Positions 19,801-25,593 of a DNA stretch of 47,416 bases are shown piece after piece. Both the position numbers and the translations under genes were made by a program. The DNA comes from an uncultured Odoribacter sp. Lineage in GTDB: Bacteria; Bacteroidota; Bacteroidia; Bacteroidales; Marinifilaceae. The notes below the pieces were generated by a model, which made no database searches, was not told the origin of the DNA, and worked only from the letters and a program-made list of their open reading frames with translations. How positions within the stretch are numbered: the stretch's first letter is position 1; each line of letters starts with the position of its first letter. The stretch spans positions 1-47,416 of the forward strand of contig CAJUQA010000010.1 of assembly GCA_910588375.1 (NCBI GenBank), read 5' to 3'.

Positions 19801-21868
19801 TTCGGGAACCTATCATATCGTATCCGTTGTGGATGGTCCGGGCTGTGAGCGTACGCACGACCTTCCTTCGTTTCATCTTCTTTTATTGCCGCGTCCGGTA
19901 TTGGGCTTCGGCCATAGTCAGAAAGTTTGTCTGGGGGACAGTATCTCCATAGATATTCATATTGAGGAAGGTACGGGACCGTGGTTGGTTAAGATTGCGG
20001 ACAGATTGGCCGGTGGAGCTTTGGCATCTGAGATTTGCGGGTCGGACGGTTTATTGATGTACGGCCGGGATACGGTGATCCGTTTTGCGGCGGATAAATC
20101 CGCTGTTTACCAAGGGAACTATCTCAAGGATATGAACAGCGGCTGTACAGGCATACTTCCCGATACGGTGGTGACAATAAAAGTGGATACGCCGGCTCAT
20201 ATCAGTTTCGCACCCGGTCCTTGGATTATAGGGGCGTGCGTTCAGAATGTGAATTTGCGCCAGGATGTGCTGAAACCTTATATCGGCACTCCGGCCAACA
20301 GCCTTCCCGCCGATTTGGGGCATTTTTATGTGGACGATAATGACCGGGGATTGGATGGGGCGCTTCAGAACAGCGATTTGCATAGCGATACCTGCTATCG
20401 GGTTTATTGCGAATACACTGACACGTTGGGCTGTAAAGTCCGTTCGGATGAAGTCCGGGTATGTGTTGACAGTATTCCTTCTGGGGAGATAATCTCTTCT
20501 TCCGTATCCTGCGGTTCCGTGGCGACTGATTTTGAAATCCAGCTTCGTCCTGCGGGTCGGATAGATTCTCTTGTCCTTATACAGAAACGCTATAAGAAAG
20601 GCGGGTCGGAGAGTACGATACGTTTATCGTATAATCGGAGTCAGATACCGTCTTCGGGATTATTCAAACTGCGGTTGAATTGGGGTGATGTCGGCGGCGT
20701 TGATTCCTGTTTGGTTTATGAAGTGCATGGCCTTTGGGATATTCACGGTTGTCAGATGGATTACAGTACGCCTCATTTGTACCGCGATACGATTTGGCGC
20801 CACGTGGATCCGAAAGTGGATGTTTGGGTACGGCACACGGAGCAGGATACGTTTAGGATAAACAGCCATAATGAAAACCTTGCAGCCGGAGATAGCCTGC
20901 AAGTGAAAGTGATACTGACGGACGGTCAGCCCTTATGGTCCTTGCCGACATTGGGCATGAACAGTATATCCGGCCGGGATACGGTCTTCTGGTTGAAAGA
21001 TACGGGAACGTATTGGTTTATCCCGCGGGATGTGGCTTGTGATCGCCAGGGCGACGCACCGTGGTATGATTTGACCATCACTCGTTTGGATACGGGCTAT
21101 TTCAGAGGTAAGGTGTTCCTTGAAGGGGTATTCGATGGAAATAACATGTCCATGGCGTGGGGCGATGATTGCAATTGGGGTCGTTTGCGTGACAGTCTGC
21201 GTCTTCCGTCCTCTCTGCCCAAGCTTCCTTCGGGTTTGAAGGTGATAGACTGGATAGAGGTGGAATTGCGCGTATCCTACGGCGATCCTTTGGATTCCGT
21301 AGCGGTGATGGCGAAGCCTTCGTACTTTGTTGCGCGAGACAGTTGTCTTGTGCTTTCTGACGGTCATTTGGCTGACCGTTGGACAGGCGATACGGTGGTG
21401 GGTATCCGCAAGGCTTATGGCAGCGGCGTGAACCAGCGTTATGTGGCTCTTCGTCACCGTAATCATCTGGGCGTGATGACGAACCGTTTGTATCGTTTTG
21501 TGAATAATGCGGGCAAATCGAATGCCGCGTATGTTGATTTTACAGATACGTTGAACATCTATCATAAAGGGGCTCCGTTGAATAACATGGATTACCACAT
21601 GACCAGAAAGAGCTATCAGGGTCGGGAATTGTGGGTGATGGCCGTGGGTTCGTTGGATTCGAATTACCTGGTATCGTTGTCCGATCCGAACTGCGTGACG
21701 ATAGGGGATATTTTACCTTTGAGTTTGCAGGGCTACCGTTACGATTTGCTCCACGACATCAATATGGACGGTTGTGTGGATTGGCCGGGTTGGAACGGTA
21801 CGGCACAGACGGACTGGCTCTTTGTGGAACGGAACCGGCGGAAATATTCGGAAATCCGATGGCGGTAA
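7874..21868 (+). CDS. Giant secreted Ig-like repeat protein (4664 residues), adhesin-like
   Basis: A single 14-kb frame. Signal peptide about 1-21 (VLWMLMVGGSYAQ). The first roughly 800 residues hold three super-repeats, each opening with a tag of the form Y(R/K)S..QDG.A.S (near residues 27, 285 and 553) followed by Ig-like domains with YYCEV-type strands. The middle has about two dozen units of 85-100 residues built as YC...G(V)xYxLY...GTG...G.YxVxA...GC, normally with two cysteines each. The last 1300 residues return to Ig-like domains (YWCEV, YICVAS, YFCRV). The final block near 4630-4664 contains DINMDGCVDWPGWNGT and TDWLFVERNR, shared with the truncated gene at 1-86, and may be an anchoring or sorting end. 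No catalytic domain is recognised. Extracellular adhesion or a surface layer is the likely role; export by a type IX system is possible but unproven, as I see no standard type IX C-terminal domain. Confidence 0.9.
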   Translation: MLRKVCVFVLWMLMVGGSYAQTKSPGTYRSSTQDGAALSPINFTVSKITGDTLVCVGDDKSWRIKVTGTSVYSYKWVKMNAPTTKLDSTEVLTLNGIQLSHASKYYCEVTDLMSGVKKYTDTIELKVVTKPNVSVTSTSDTVAAGEAVKLTASGAETYRWSTGASTDTMTVRPRQTMTYTVTGTNGKICIDTKTRTIHVVQMVLDLGPDIYITQGTAVELTARTNLTQITWFRLVPGGNRVNIGSGLSVNQSPAVTTEYEAEGEFKGAKVSARVKVIVRSSDSYRSGPQDGYAESAIHFEPGTITGNTVVCEGESTTFSIKTKGTSVYRYQWKKMGTPPIELGTDTTVLTLTNLTVADTGYYYCEVTDLRNDSMKVAEPVHLEVVPYPKARIGAPTDGIIICYGDSIVLDARDSEVGRPAGAVYKYSWTGVSGKNDSSVVTTVPSVTRDYIVSVSNKQCTSYDTVNVVVYRPQVDLPFNYYTTEGSMTNIIATTSDVVNLDWYVGTDLIRSQSSTLPFEYGPVVDEFMVYVRMNKNGCVAEDSCQVLVKSGGGYKSGKQDGYAQSCLHPRIIDQSSGDIAGCAEDSVMLFVDAEGSGLNYTWKKMVDHQFEVFVPSAGSNVTGLGTAVLKFNPPVVEDEGLYICEISNECGEQVSDTFGVSVGGRPVFITKLNRDWEQCLYGKPAELAVYVASLNNKELTYKWYKDGSPLTGEEYEGAGITVGMESKSAEGLYKVEVTNECGTIADSTFLPVDIPAYVLSNDTVIHVCENGTAEFKVEIGGGGTYTSSLKKVVFSSSNPLGYELQDIGLTGQHVLIPDMDVSHDGEYYAWVVENHCGGDTSHLIRVIIEEKPEVGMIGADTTLCAGEPLTLQVKLTAGTGTMNYVWYRNGEKTVYTGPVLTKVMRVEDAGLYTCHVDNSYCLPPVVSDSRNVTVHDKAGISLRGIYVECETINSEGKYCEGTDLKLKADVLTTQTVDSMRWYLNGVPVKDDAIRINGSTSATLAMDSVTPAEAGVYTLHLYNECGESIQGNFRLTVPQPARFILNEGNLVDMTLCQGVNQAISVQTTGTAPIRFTWTHGGRTIADGYSNTLQLKDVTVDTAGEYCCEIHNGCNPAQRKCAEIRVTHPDTFRLEGSGRYCMNADSGVVITLNGSDSTTLYRLYRNEVVVAMIHGKDVKPAGSPVVFKNNLAGSYYVTGEDDEDHCEFRMPGDVTIQGDIAPVVYDLKLTKSFCRGSNGAELMLSGSENNPDIVYTLYKVTPAGDEVVSPARAGTGDTLVWTGLRDGDYKVVAENRISGCKETMKGLVNVSERDLPAVSVLKPAGDTVYCSGTRSNVKLYVEQPEVNTSYVLLNNHVRPGSITTRPEWNNLKADYYSVYAVNSWGCESGESNTVQVKEQTVARPTLTGSDTYCEGDTASRLIEANGLRNDLDYVIFQESPLDMLGNFSGVSGRLTVRVSSLEKKYYIQATDRTPLHCSVWSDTVEIRKSEFTIRVVSPVIIANGEQATLNVTITGASDPLIEWQPSDKIAGANDLATVQTVPLQSGESFTVVVKEGGCEQRALVNVIVIGTPLKVDIRLEDQLTSVDTIRLCAGDSLNLFGWYDGGTGNYTAQWYENDQLIAGGQWLRNYRKNADGYLHYAVTSGGITEKDSVYVQLLPSPERPSLADTSLQCASGSEYRLRLPLTETGVHYVLEYDRTGSGIYQEFTATQQVGTGNPLTFTVADIANLTGYYRVKAVKTNAFGVCSVHSEPLEVRVGPKAYTVSESATYCRGEKEKDTIYLSGSQSGVTYWVERRPNLRLQPELMGRDTEPLLFIGNYGTGTYVVKAKVGKCETEMEDSVVINVKDSPADRPLLGAGSYCVDAGEVPVTIGVRNGEAGVRYTLYRNRNGFISAEATAMGPGNIVFGRTYRNIGEYYVVAKREDTGCEKILTDRVFIGNTPVPFYVAGDNCFPMGSTDNVSTVKVWMAQAGVQYKLYAVKSGYIGTLGDFYRDTVYYTGVLAKGKYVVKAEVGSCSYQSPDTVTICEILEPFTIIGDTLFCDVSDDSGVQIGLDSTQAGVKYMLQRRDELTGVFVGMNPEVSMIGTGHPQKFTRLYKSGVYRVLADNGTQLVMNGELTVRPKPSPDYRTPLSFTGNVCADSVVTIEFPTQNNAKYELYFNSFREPNYAELMGDGNVMGWTLDPAQYGTYKIKATLGDCQAVFPLGIKAGHYPDEVKLDGDTLICANVTGELYLDRYQAGVVYTLYSTSGDTLGTGKVTAGKYTFTNVPPDSTYYVVAADELCVRRSNYHAVDSMPATHLPSGFGIDYSACTVADSGWITLSGLVASQEYTIHSVSLATPIEVRRMNGSMTVKPLPLGEYCLTVRDTNSECPTRDSCVVLREEAPRDSIIGDFTYCDVNGVTLRLSGVTSGAEYVLCNPDTLEVLTDPNGVFKGNYFAGTYILKKQRQGVFPGCIAYDTIRVSHKSEPLPILEVEIKEGTSCASDSLTFSLPQSETGVNYILQQVKGVNVTSLDTVLGTGNRVDFVKRPYGAGNYRVYAEYKGGGCGLYLDTTLRITDKPADVMITDCADCLSEGVSLGGCSITLSNMKGGILYILYKEAGDVAVDTLTGSGSKKFKPQEAGRYYVEAKDQQTGCRTIMTHRPEIKTLPAPTRYSVIPACSDRASIRVDGSDGDSVKYTLYRDNVIQRADTLRGSGGMLDFGVKEMTGIYRVWAESGNGCGVWLRDSVVIYNKLDTCHLYQEGSYCSGGESRVQLKYDCSITGWNYYLTKGLLRSDTIAGNMQRIAWDSVGGTGIVSGTYYLHAYNNCKDTLLTSLQVTTDKVPLTQTISGKDLFCGNEGFDIWLESSEADVIYRLVIVLGNNQEIQVGSATGVTTGQPLQIVPTAGGRYAVEGRYRVYAKFKGSDCEIKITEKFFSAGTVPETKRLEGHDVCMKDGVDSIVLSVSGRQSGVNYYLYSLPGQALVDSLTASYRPAPELKFSAQTQIGCYGAYAENPSDGCRKRLEGTYCMGLPPVPYPVENPGDTVRLCKGESYRLHLANSDAGVKYYLLQNGVEVGGPYYGPGRLETDSVFQDGMYQIKAENGCTVMMLDSVIVKVNPVPPLRIAPVRYCEGGEGKQITLNAPTVTYAEYTLILPDGTVAETLPGTGSNLVFTDLQTDSGYYHVVARDVRTNCMSRDSVEMIIDSLPIPFILSGDPNNYICWESTASLVLSGSQTGVRYILYRNDVQVSEKFGTGKPLTFDKIREPGTYRVEGIFTNPYACMSPMANVLTMIQADSIRRFNLIGDKTSYCYTDDAKGRLSLSGSVIGVEYELYKDGQPTGQILPGTGGVLEWSGLEGKPCDECRNDNDGYEYYVVGRDPQSGCERPMRGTYKIIEEADVRITYFHPNKDIFICQDSSVDFTVIADGCRLNYRWYQKDASGTIRLIKDSDEPYYQILSASAINYGKYWCEVSNSCATVEETSAMEVKVRRKMELKPNRNISICDGSIQTVRMEAVYYATSYEWYKLGDTLLLGTEQVLELPDATAEMAGKYICVASNECYTLIDTCELKIGLPPSLTIVKAKTDTLCKGSSYEMEVSSQDTVKWYRNGIYTGYDGLKYAIPAVDSADEGHYSVQVVSGCFAIWEDISDLYVDDTIRVEGLTPDSIILCAGRMADLYIMTNPSERVSYRWEYMDGGVRTIGTDAHMQYGPMSASNTAYTFRVWYANKCPQWDLQDPTKPANYRQVRILVNERAEVEDPIREIVVCAETGRDTVIRIKHDNRIGMLYSWHFYDYRNDTLPVASNADTVCIPLLTKNSGYYFCRVNNGCEIIATNACWLRVDSIPELQNNLAAVDTACEGSKYELSLSSTGGSLNYDWMIRYKTGLTESLGHNFMPDYNSTGKVMINPVTPAYDSARIWCHVYNHCDTAGVYSDTMLLRVHTYSEISISADTLRLCGNTPGRFVVTLEKGELPWGYSYRLESGAEIFRSNLTERADTLLLSASGTYHIVSVVDGPGCERTHDLPSFHLLLLPRPVLGFGHSQKVCLGDSISIDIHIEEGTGPWLVKIADRLAGGALASEICGSDGLLMYGRDTVIRFAADKSAVYQGNYLKDMNSGCTGILPDTVVTIKVDTPAHISFAPGPWIIGACVQNVNLRQDVLKPYIGTPANSLPADLGHFYVDDNDRGLDGALQNSDLHSDTCYRVYCEYTDTLGCKVRSDEVRVCVDSIPSGEIISSSVSCGSVATDFEIQLRPAGRIDSLVLIQKRYKKGGSESTIRLSYNRSQIPSSGLFKLRLNWGDVGGVDSCLVYEVHGLWDIHGCQMDYSTPHLYRDTIWRHVDPKVDVWVRHTEQDTFRINSHNENLAAGDSLQVKVILTDGQPLWSLPTLGMNSISGRDTVFWLKDTGTYWFIPRDVACDRQGDAPWYDLTITRLDTGYFRGKVFLEGVFDGNNMSMAWGDDCNWGRLRDSLRLPSSLPKLPSGLKVIDWIEVELRVSYGDPLDSVAVMAKPSYFVARDSCLVLSDGHLADRWTGDTVVGIRKAYGSGVNQRYVALRHRNHLGVMTNRLYRFVNNAGKSNAAYVDFTDTLNIYHKGAPLNNMDYHMTRKSYQGRELWVMAVGSLDSNYLVSLSDPNCVTIGDILPLSLQGYRYDLLHDINMDGCVDWPGWNGTAQTDWLFVERNRRKYSEIRWR

Positions 21869-21887
21869 AAACATAATATAATAGGCA

Positions 21888-21949
21888 TCCCGGATAGGCA
21901 GCTTCCTTTCCTTTTTGACACACACAACGACACAGTTGCCTGTTCGGGA
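21888..21949 (+). terminator. Hairpin with conserved CCTTTCCTT / GACACACACA loop, copy 2
   Basis: Left arm 21888-21902 and right arm 21935-21949 pair along all 15 positions if three G-U pairs are allowed. The loop carries TTCCTTTCCTT and GACACACACA as in copies 1 and 3. It lies 20 bases after the giant gene's stop. There is no clear U-tract after the stem, so it is a weaker terminator than copy 3. Confidence 0.65.
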
Positions 21950-21984
21950 CCTATTTCCTGGAATGCGGAGATAAAATTAAAAAG

Positions 21985-22059
21985 GGGTCTCCGGTAAAGC
22001 AGTATCCTTTCCTTTTTTGACACACACACAACACTGCTGCTTGCCGGAACCCTTTTTTT
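21985..22059 (+). terminator. Hairpin with conserved CCTTTCCTT / GACACACACA loop, copy 3
   Basis: Left arm 21985-22003 (GGGT, TCCGG, AGCAGT blocks) pairs with right arm 22033-22052 (ACTGCT, CCGGA, ACCC). TTTTTTT follows at 22053-22059. It is a strong intrinsic terminator for the giant gene and repeats the loop of the preceding hairpin 36 bp upstream. Confidence 0.75.
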
Positions 22060-22396
22060 ATCTATTTCGGAACAAAAGCATCGCAATGATAAAGATAATT
22101 TTGCGTATTGTGAAAAAATTATAACAAAAATTATCAGAAGGGATATTTGCCGGCCGTTTGGCGTTCTTCCCTTCAATCTGCCCGCAAACCTTTTCGAAAA
22201 ATGACGTTTTTTTTCCGTAATTCGTTCTTAAAATGATGTTTTTTCACGAAAAATAAGGAGTAATTCCGGCTTTTGATTCTTGATAATCTGTTGGTTATAA
22301 AAGAAGGAAAAAATAAGCGGTTAAACTTGTTTAGAAGATAGTATTAGCTACCTTTATCGTGTTTTATATCATAAAAATAATCACATAATTTATATC
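22060..22396 (+). promoter_or_regulatory. korAB upstream region with candidate promoter
   Basis: No gene is seen. A candidate promoter has TTG at 22327-22329 (-33), a 19-bp spacer, and TACCTTTA at 22349-22356 (-7; consensus TAnnTTTG with one mismatch), 40 bp before korA. An imperfect direct repeat (AATGACGTTTTTT and AATGATGTTTTTT) lies near 22200-22245; its meaning is unknown. Confidence 0.5.
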
Positions 22397-24238
22397 ATGA
22401 GTCAAGAAACAGAAGTGATCGAAAAACAGGATGTCGTCATCCGTTTTTCAGGCGATTCCGGAGACGGAATGCAGTTGACCGGACAACAGTTTTCGGATAC
22501 GGCTGCTTTGTTTGGAAACGATGTGTCTACCTTTCCGGATTATCCGGCGGAAATCCGGGCGCCGCAAGGAACTGTGGGCGGGGTATCCGGTTTTCAGGTG
22601 CATATCGGTGATGAGCATGTGACCACGCCGGGCGATTATGCGGATGTATTGGTCGCTATGAATCCGGCAGCCTTGAAAGCCAATCTGCGGTGGGTGAAAA
22701 AAGCGGGCACCATTATTGTCGATACGGACGCTTTTACCGACAAGCACCTCGAAAAAGCGGGATATGCCGCCAATCCGTTGACCGATCATTCGTTGGAAGA
22801 TTACAATGTGGTTGCGGTGGATATTACGAAACTGACCTTGGAGGCCTTGAAAGAGACAGGATTGGATCAGAAATCCATGCTGAGATGTAAGAATATGTTC
22901 GCTTTGGGGATGACCTACTGGATGTTTGAACGTTCCGTGGAACATTCCGAAGCGTTTCTGGATATGAAATTTGCCAAAAAGCCGGCGATTGCGGCCGCCA
23001 ATAAATTAGTGCTGCGCGCTGGCTATAATTATGCCGCCAACGTACACGCTTTGGCGGTTCATTTTAAAGTGGCTCCGGCGGCCATTGAGAAAGGGAAATA
23101 CCGTACTATTACGGGCAACAAGGCGACCGCCTGGGGATTGCTGGCCGCTGCGGAGAAAGCCGGATTGCCTTTGTTCTGCGGTTCTTACCCGATTACTCCC
23201 GCCACCGATATCTTGCATGAACTGGCATTGCGCCGGGATTTGGGTGCGAAGACTTACCAGGCGGAGGATGAAATCGGCGGTATCTGTACGGCTATCGGAG
23301 CGAGCTATGCCGGTAATTTTGCCGTTACGACCACTTCGGGACCCGGTCTGGCACTGAAAACCGAGGCTTGCGGTTTGGCAGTGATGGCTGAATTGCCTCT
23401 GGTGATAGTGGACGTGCAGCGCGGAGGCCCTTCTACGGGGTTGCCTACAAAGACCGAACAAGCGGACCTGATGCAGGCGTTGTATGGCCGCAACGGGGAG
23501 AGCCCCATGCCGGTGATTGCCGCCAGCACTTCCGGCAACTGTTTCGACTATGCTTTTATGGCAGGTAAAATCGCTCTGGAACACATGACGCCTGTTATTT
23601 TGCTGACCGACGGATTCCTGGCGAATGGAGCACAGCCCTGGCTGATTCCTTCTATGGCCAAATTGCCGGAAATCAAACTTCGGATAGCCAAAGAGGGGGA
23701 CGACTATCATCCCTATGCCCGTGACCCGGAAACTCTGGCACGTACCTGGGCGCTCCCCGGCACGAAAGGTCTGGAACACCGCATCGGCGGATTGGAGAAG
23801 ATGAACATTACGGGGAACATCAGTTACGTTCCCGAAAACCACCAGGTCATGACCGACCTCCGGGCCGAAAAGGTGGAACGCATTGCCAACGATATTCCTT
23901 TGCAGGAAGTGTATGGAAATCCCGACGGGGGAGAAGTGCTGGTTGTCGGCTGGGGCGGTACGTACGGACATCTCTACTCCGCTGTGAAAGAACTGAGAAA
24001 AGAGGGGAAAGACGTCAGCCTGACGCATTTCAACTACATCAATCCGTTACCTCGGAATACGAAAGAGATATTTGCCAGGTATAAGAAAATCATCGTTTGT
24101 GAATTGAACCTGGGTCAGTTTGCCTCCTATCTGAGAAGTAAATGTCCGGGATTTGAATTTCTTCAGTGTAATAAAGTGGCCGGACTCCCGTTCACGGTGG
24201 CGGAAGTCAAAGAAAAGGTCGGACAGCTTTTTAATTAA
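22397..24238 (+). CDS. korA: 2-oxoglutarate:ferredoxin oxidoreductase, gamma-alpha fused subunit (2-oxoacid:acceptor oxidoreductase subunit alpha)
   Basis: 613 residues. It catalyses, with KorB, CoA-dependent oxidative decarboxylation of 2-oxoglutarate to succinyl-CoA with reduction of ferredoxin, or the reverse in reductive metabolism. Residues 11-190 form the gamma domain (DVVIRFSGDSGDGMQLTG), fused to the alpha subunit from about 239 (GNKATAWGLLAAAEKAG, CGSYPITPAT, YQAEDEIGG, TTTSGPGLALKTEA). A C-terminal alpha-type domain starts near 510 (VLVVGWGGTYGHLYSA). This fused form of about 610 residues is the usual Bacteroidota arrangement. KorB begins 18 bp after the stop, so the two are an operon. 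The exact 2-oxoacid is assigned by family resemblance; a related 2-oxoacid is possible. Confidence 0.9.
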   Translation: MSQETEVIEKQDVVIRFSGDSGDGMQLTGQQFSDTAALFGNDVSTFPDYPAEIRAPQGTVGGVSGFQVHIGDEHVTTPGDYADVLVAMNPAALKANLRWVKKAGTIIVDTDAFTDKHLEKAGYAANPLTDHSLEDYNVVAVDITKLTLEALKETGLDQKSMLRCKNMFALGMTYWMFERSVEHSEAFLDMKFAKKPAIAAANKLVLRAGYNYAANVHALAVHFKVAPAAIEKGKYRTITGNKATAWGLLAAAEKAGLPLFCGSYPITPATDILHELALRRDLGAKTYQAEDEIGGICTAIGASYAGNFAVTTTSGPGLALKTEACGLAVMAELPLVIVDVQRGGPSTGLPTKTEQADLMQALYGRNGESPMPVIAASTSGNCFDYAFMAGKIALEHMTPVILLTDGFLANGAQPWLIPSMAKLPEIKLRIAKEGDDYHPYARDPETLARTWALPGTKGLEHRIGGLEKMNITGNISYVPENHQVMTDLRAEKVERIANDIPLQEVYGNPDGGEVLVVGWGGTYGHLYSAVKELRKEGKDVSLTHFNYINPLPRNTKEIFARYKKIIVCELNLGQFASYLRSKCPGFEFLQCNKVAGLPFTVAEVKEKVGQLFN

Positions 24239-24256
24239 TTTTAAATCATTCAACTC

Positions 24257-25261
24257 ATGTATACAGCAAAAGACTTTAAAAGCGATCAGGAAGTGCGGTG
24301 GTGTCCCGGATGCGGGGACCACGGTATCATCATGGCTGTTCAGAAAGCCATGGCCGAACTGGATTACCCCAAAGAATCGTGGGCGATTATTTCCGGTATC
24401 GGATGCTCTTCCCGTTTCCCTTACTATATGAATGCCTACGGATTTCATACCATTCACGGCCGGGCGGCCGCCATTGCTTCCGGAGCCAAGAATGCCAACC
24501 GTAAACTGAATATATTGCAGATTTCCGGCGACGGTGATGCGCTTGCCATCGGCGGCAACCACTTTATCCATGTCATACGCCGCAATGTGGATATGACCAT
24601 TTTGTTGTTCAATAACGAAATCTACGGTTTGACCAAAGGACAGTATTCGCCGACAACCAAGTTGGGAACCAAGACCAAGACCTCTCCTTACGGGACGATA
24701 GAGCATCCGTTTAATCCGGGAGAATTGGCTATCGGGGCGCAGAGCAAGTTTTTCGCCCGCTCCATCGATACGAACGTGGCACTGACGGCGGAAGTGTTGG
24801 AAACAGCCGTGAAACATAAAGGCACATCGGTGGTGGAGGTGTTGCAAAACTGCGTCATTTTTGCCGATGGAGCCCATTCGGCCATAACCGACAAGGAAAT
24901 GAAAGAAGACCGCCAGTTGATTCTGCATCACGGCCAGCCCATGATATTCGGAAAGAATAAAGACAAAGGCCTGCGTCTGGACAAGACCGGGAAACTGGAA
25001 GTGGTGGAAATCGGTAAAAACGGTATCACAGTAGACGATATTTTGGTACACGATGCGCACAACCCGAATCCTTTCCTCCACTGGATGCTGGTGAATATGA
25101 AAGCGCCGGAATTTCCGGTAGCCTTAGGCGTCATCCGTGAAGTCGAAGCCCATACTTATGATGAAGCTCTGGACGAACAGATAGAGCAAGTGAAAAAAAT
25201 ATCCGACATTCATTGTATGGACGACCTGCTGAATAGCGGAGACACCTGGGAAGTGGATTGA
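24257..25261 (+). CDS. korB: 2-oxoglutarate:ferredoxin oxidoreductase, beta (TPP-binding) subunit
   Basis: 334 residues, the partner of the preceding subunit. The N-terminal WCPGCGDHG (C16, C19) supplies iron-sulfur ligands. A thiamine pyrophosphate motif begins GDGDA at about residue 92 and ends with NNEIYGLTKGQ near 118-128. The length is typical for KorB. Cytoplasmic. An intrinsic terminator starts 24 bp after the stop, so the operon appears to be just korA-korB, without separate gamma or ferredoxin-like delta genes. Confidence 0.92.
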   Translation: MYTAKDFKSDQEVRWCPGCGDHGIIMAVQKAMAELDYPKESWAIISGIGCSSRFPYYMNAYGFHTIHGRAAAIASGAKNANRKLNILQISGDGDALAIGGNHFIHVIRRNVDMTILLFNNEIYGLTKGQYSPTTKLGTKTKTSPYGTIEHPFNPGELAIGAQSKFFARSIDTNVALTAEVLETAVKHKGTSVVEVLQNCVIFADGAHSAITDKEMKEDRQLILHHGQPMIFGKNKDKGLRLDKTGKLEVVEIGKNGITVDDILVHDAHNPNPFLHWMLVNMKAPEFPVALGVIREVEAHTYDEALDEQIEQVKKISDIHCMDDLLNSGDTWEVD

Positions 25262-25284
25262 TTTTTAATCATTTACGGATAAAT

Positions 25285-25323
25285 AATCCCGTTTGGTCGA
25301 AAGACTGAACGGGATTTTTTTTG
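25285..25323 (+). terminator. Intrinsic terminator of korAB
   Basis: AATCCCGTT (25285-25293) pairs with AACGGGATT (25308-25316). The stem extends inward through GGTC/GACT to a GAAA tetraloop, and the run of T continues to 25322. Confidence 0.92.
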
Positions 25324-25385
25324 GGCGATTATTGTGTAGGGTTAATAGTCTGTAAGATATTGTCAATCAGTGATTTCTTTAGAAG

Positions 25386-25403
25386 AAAAAACGTACGTTT
25401 TTT
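25386..25403. promoter_or_regulatory. Perfect palindrome centred on CGTACG, site 1
   Basis: AAAAAACGTACGTTTTTT is an 18-bp perfect palindrome. A second copy lies 116 bp downstream, centre to centre. It has no loop, so it is a poor terminator and a better candidate protein-binding site. Confidence 0.55.
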
Positions 25404-25498
25404 TTGTTGGAAATCAGAACAAAATTAATGACTTTTTAACAATCTCAAAGTGTTCATACACAAAATAATAAAAATTTTACATATCGTTTTTTATATCA

Positions 25499-25522
25499 CC
25501 AAAAAAACGTACGTTTTTTTGG
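25499..25522. promoter_or_regulatory. Perfect palindrome centred on CGTACG, site 2
   Basis: A 24-bp perfect palindrome: CC, seven A, CGTACG, seven T, GG. It lies 71 bp before the HU/DUF4469 gene. Its centre is 116 bp from that of site 1, close to eleven helical turns, so a protein bound to both would face the same side of the DNA. Confidence 0.6.
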
Positions 25523-25593
25523 GTGTGTAATGTATTTATTATAAAACGATTATGCTATATAATCGATAAGTATTAATCCTTAAAATAATTAGT

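Larger units (their letters stand above)
25324..25593. other. 270-bp AT-rich gene-free region
   Basis: Apart from the two CGTACG palindromes I see no gene here. The AT-rich stretch before 25594 presumably carries the promoter, but no clear TAnnTTTG element is visible. Confidence 0.5.
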
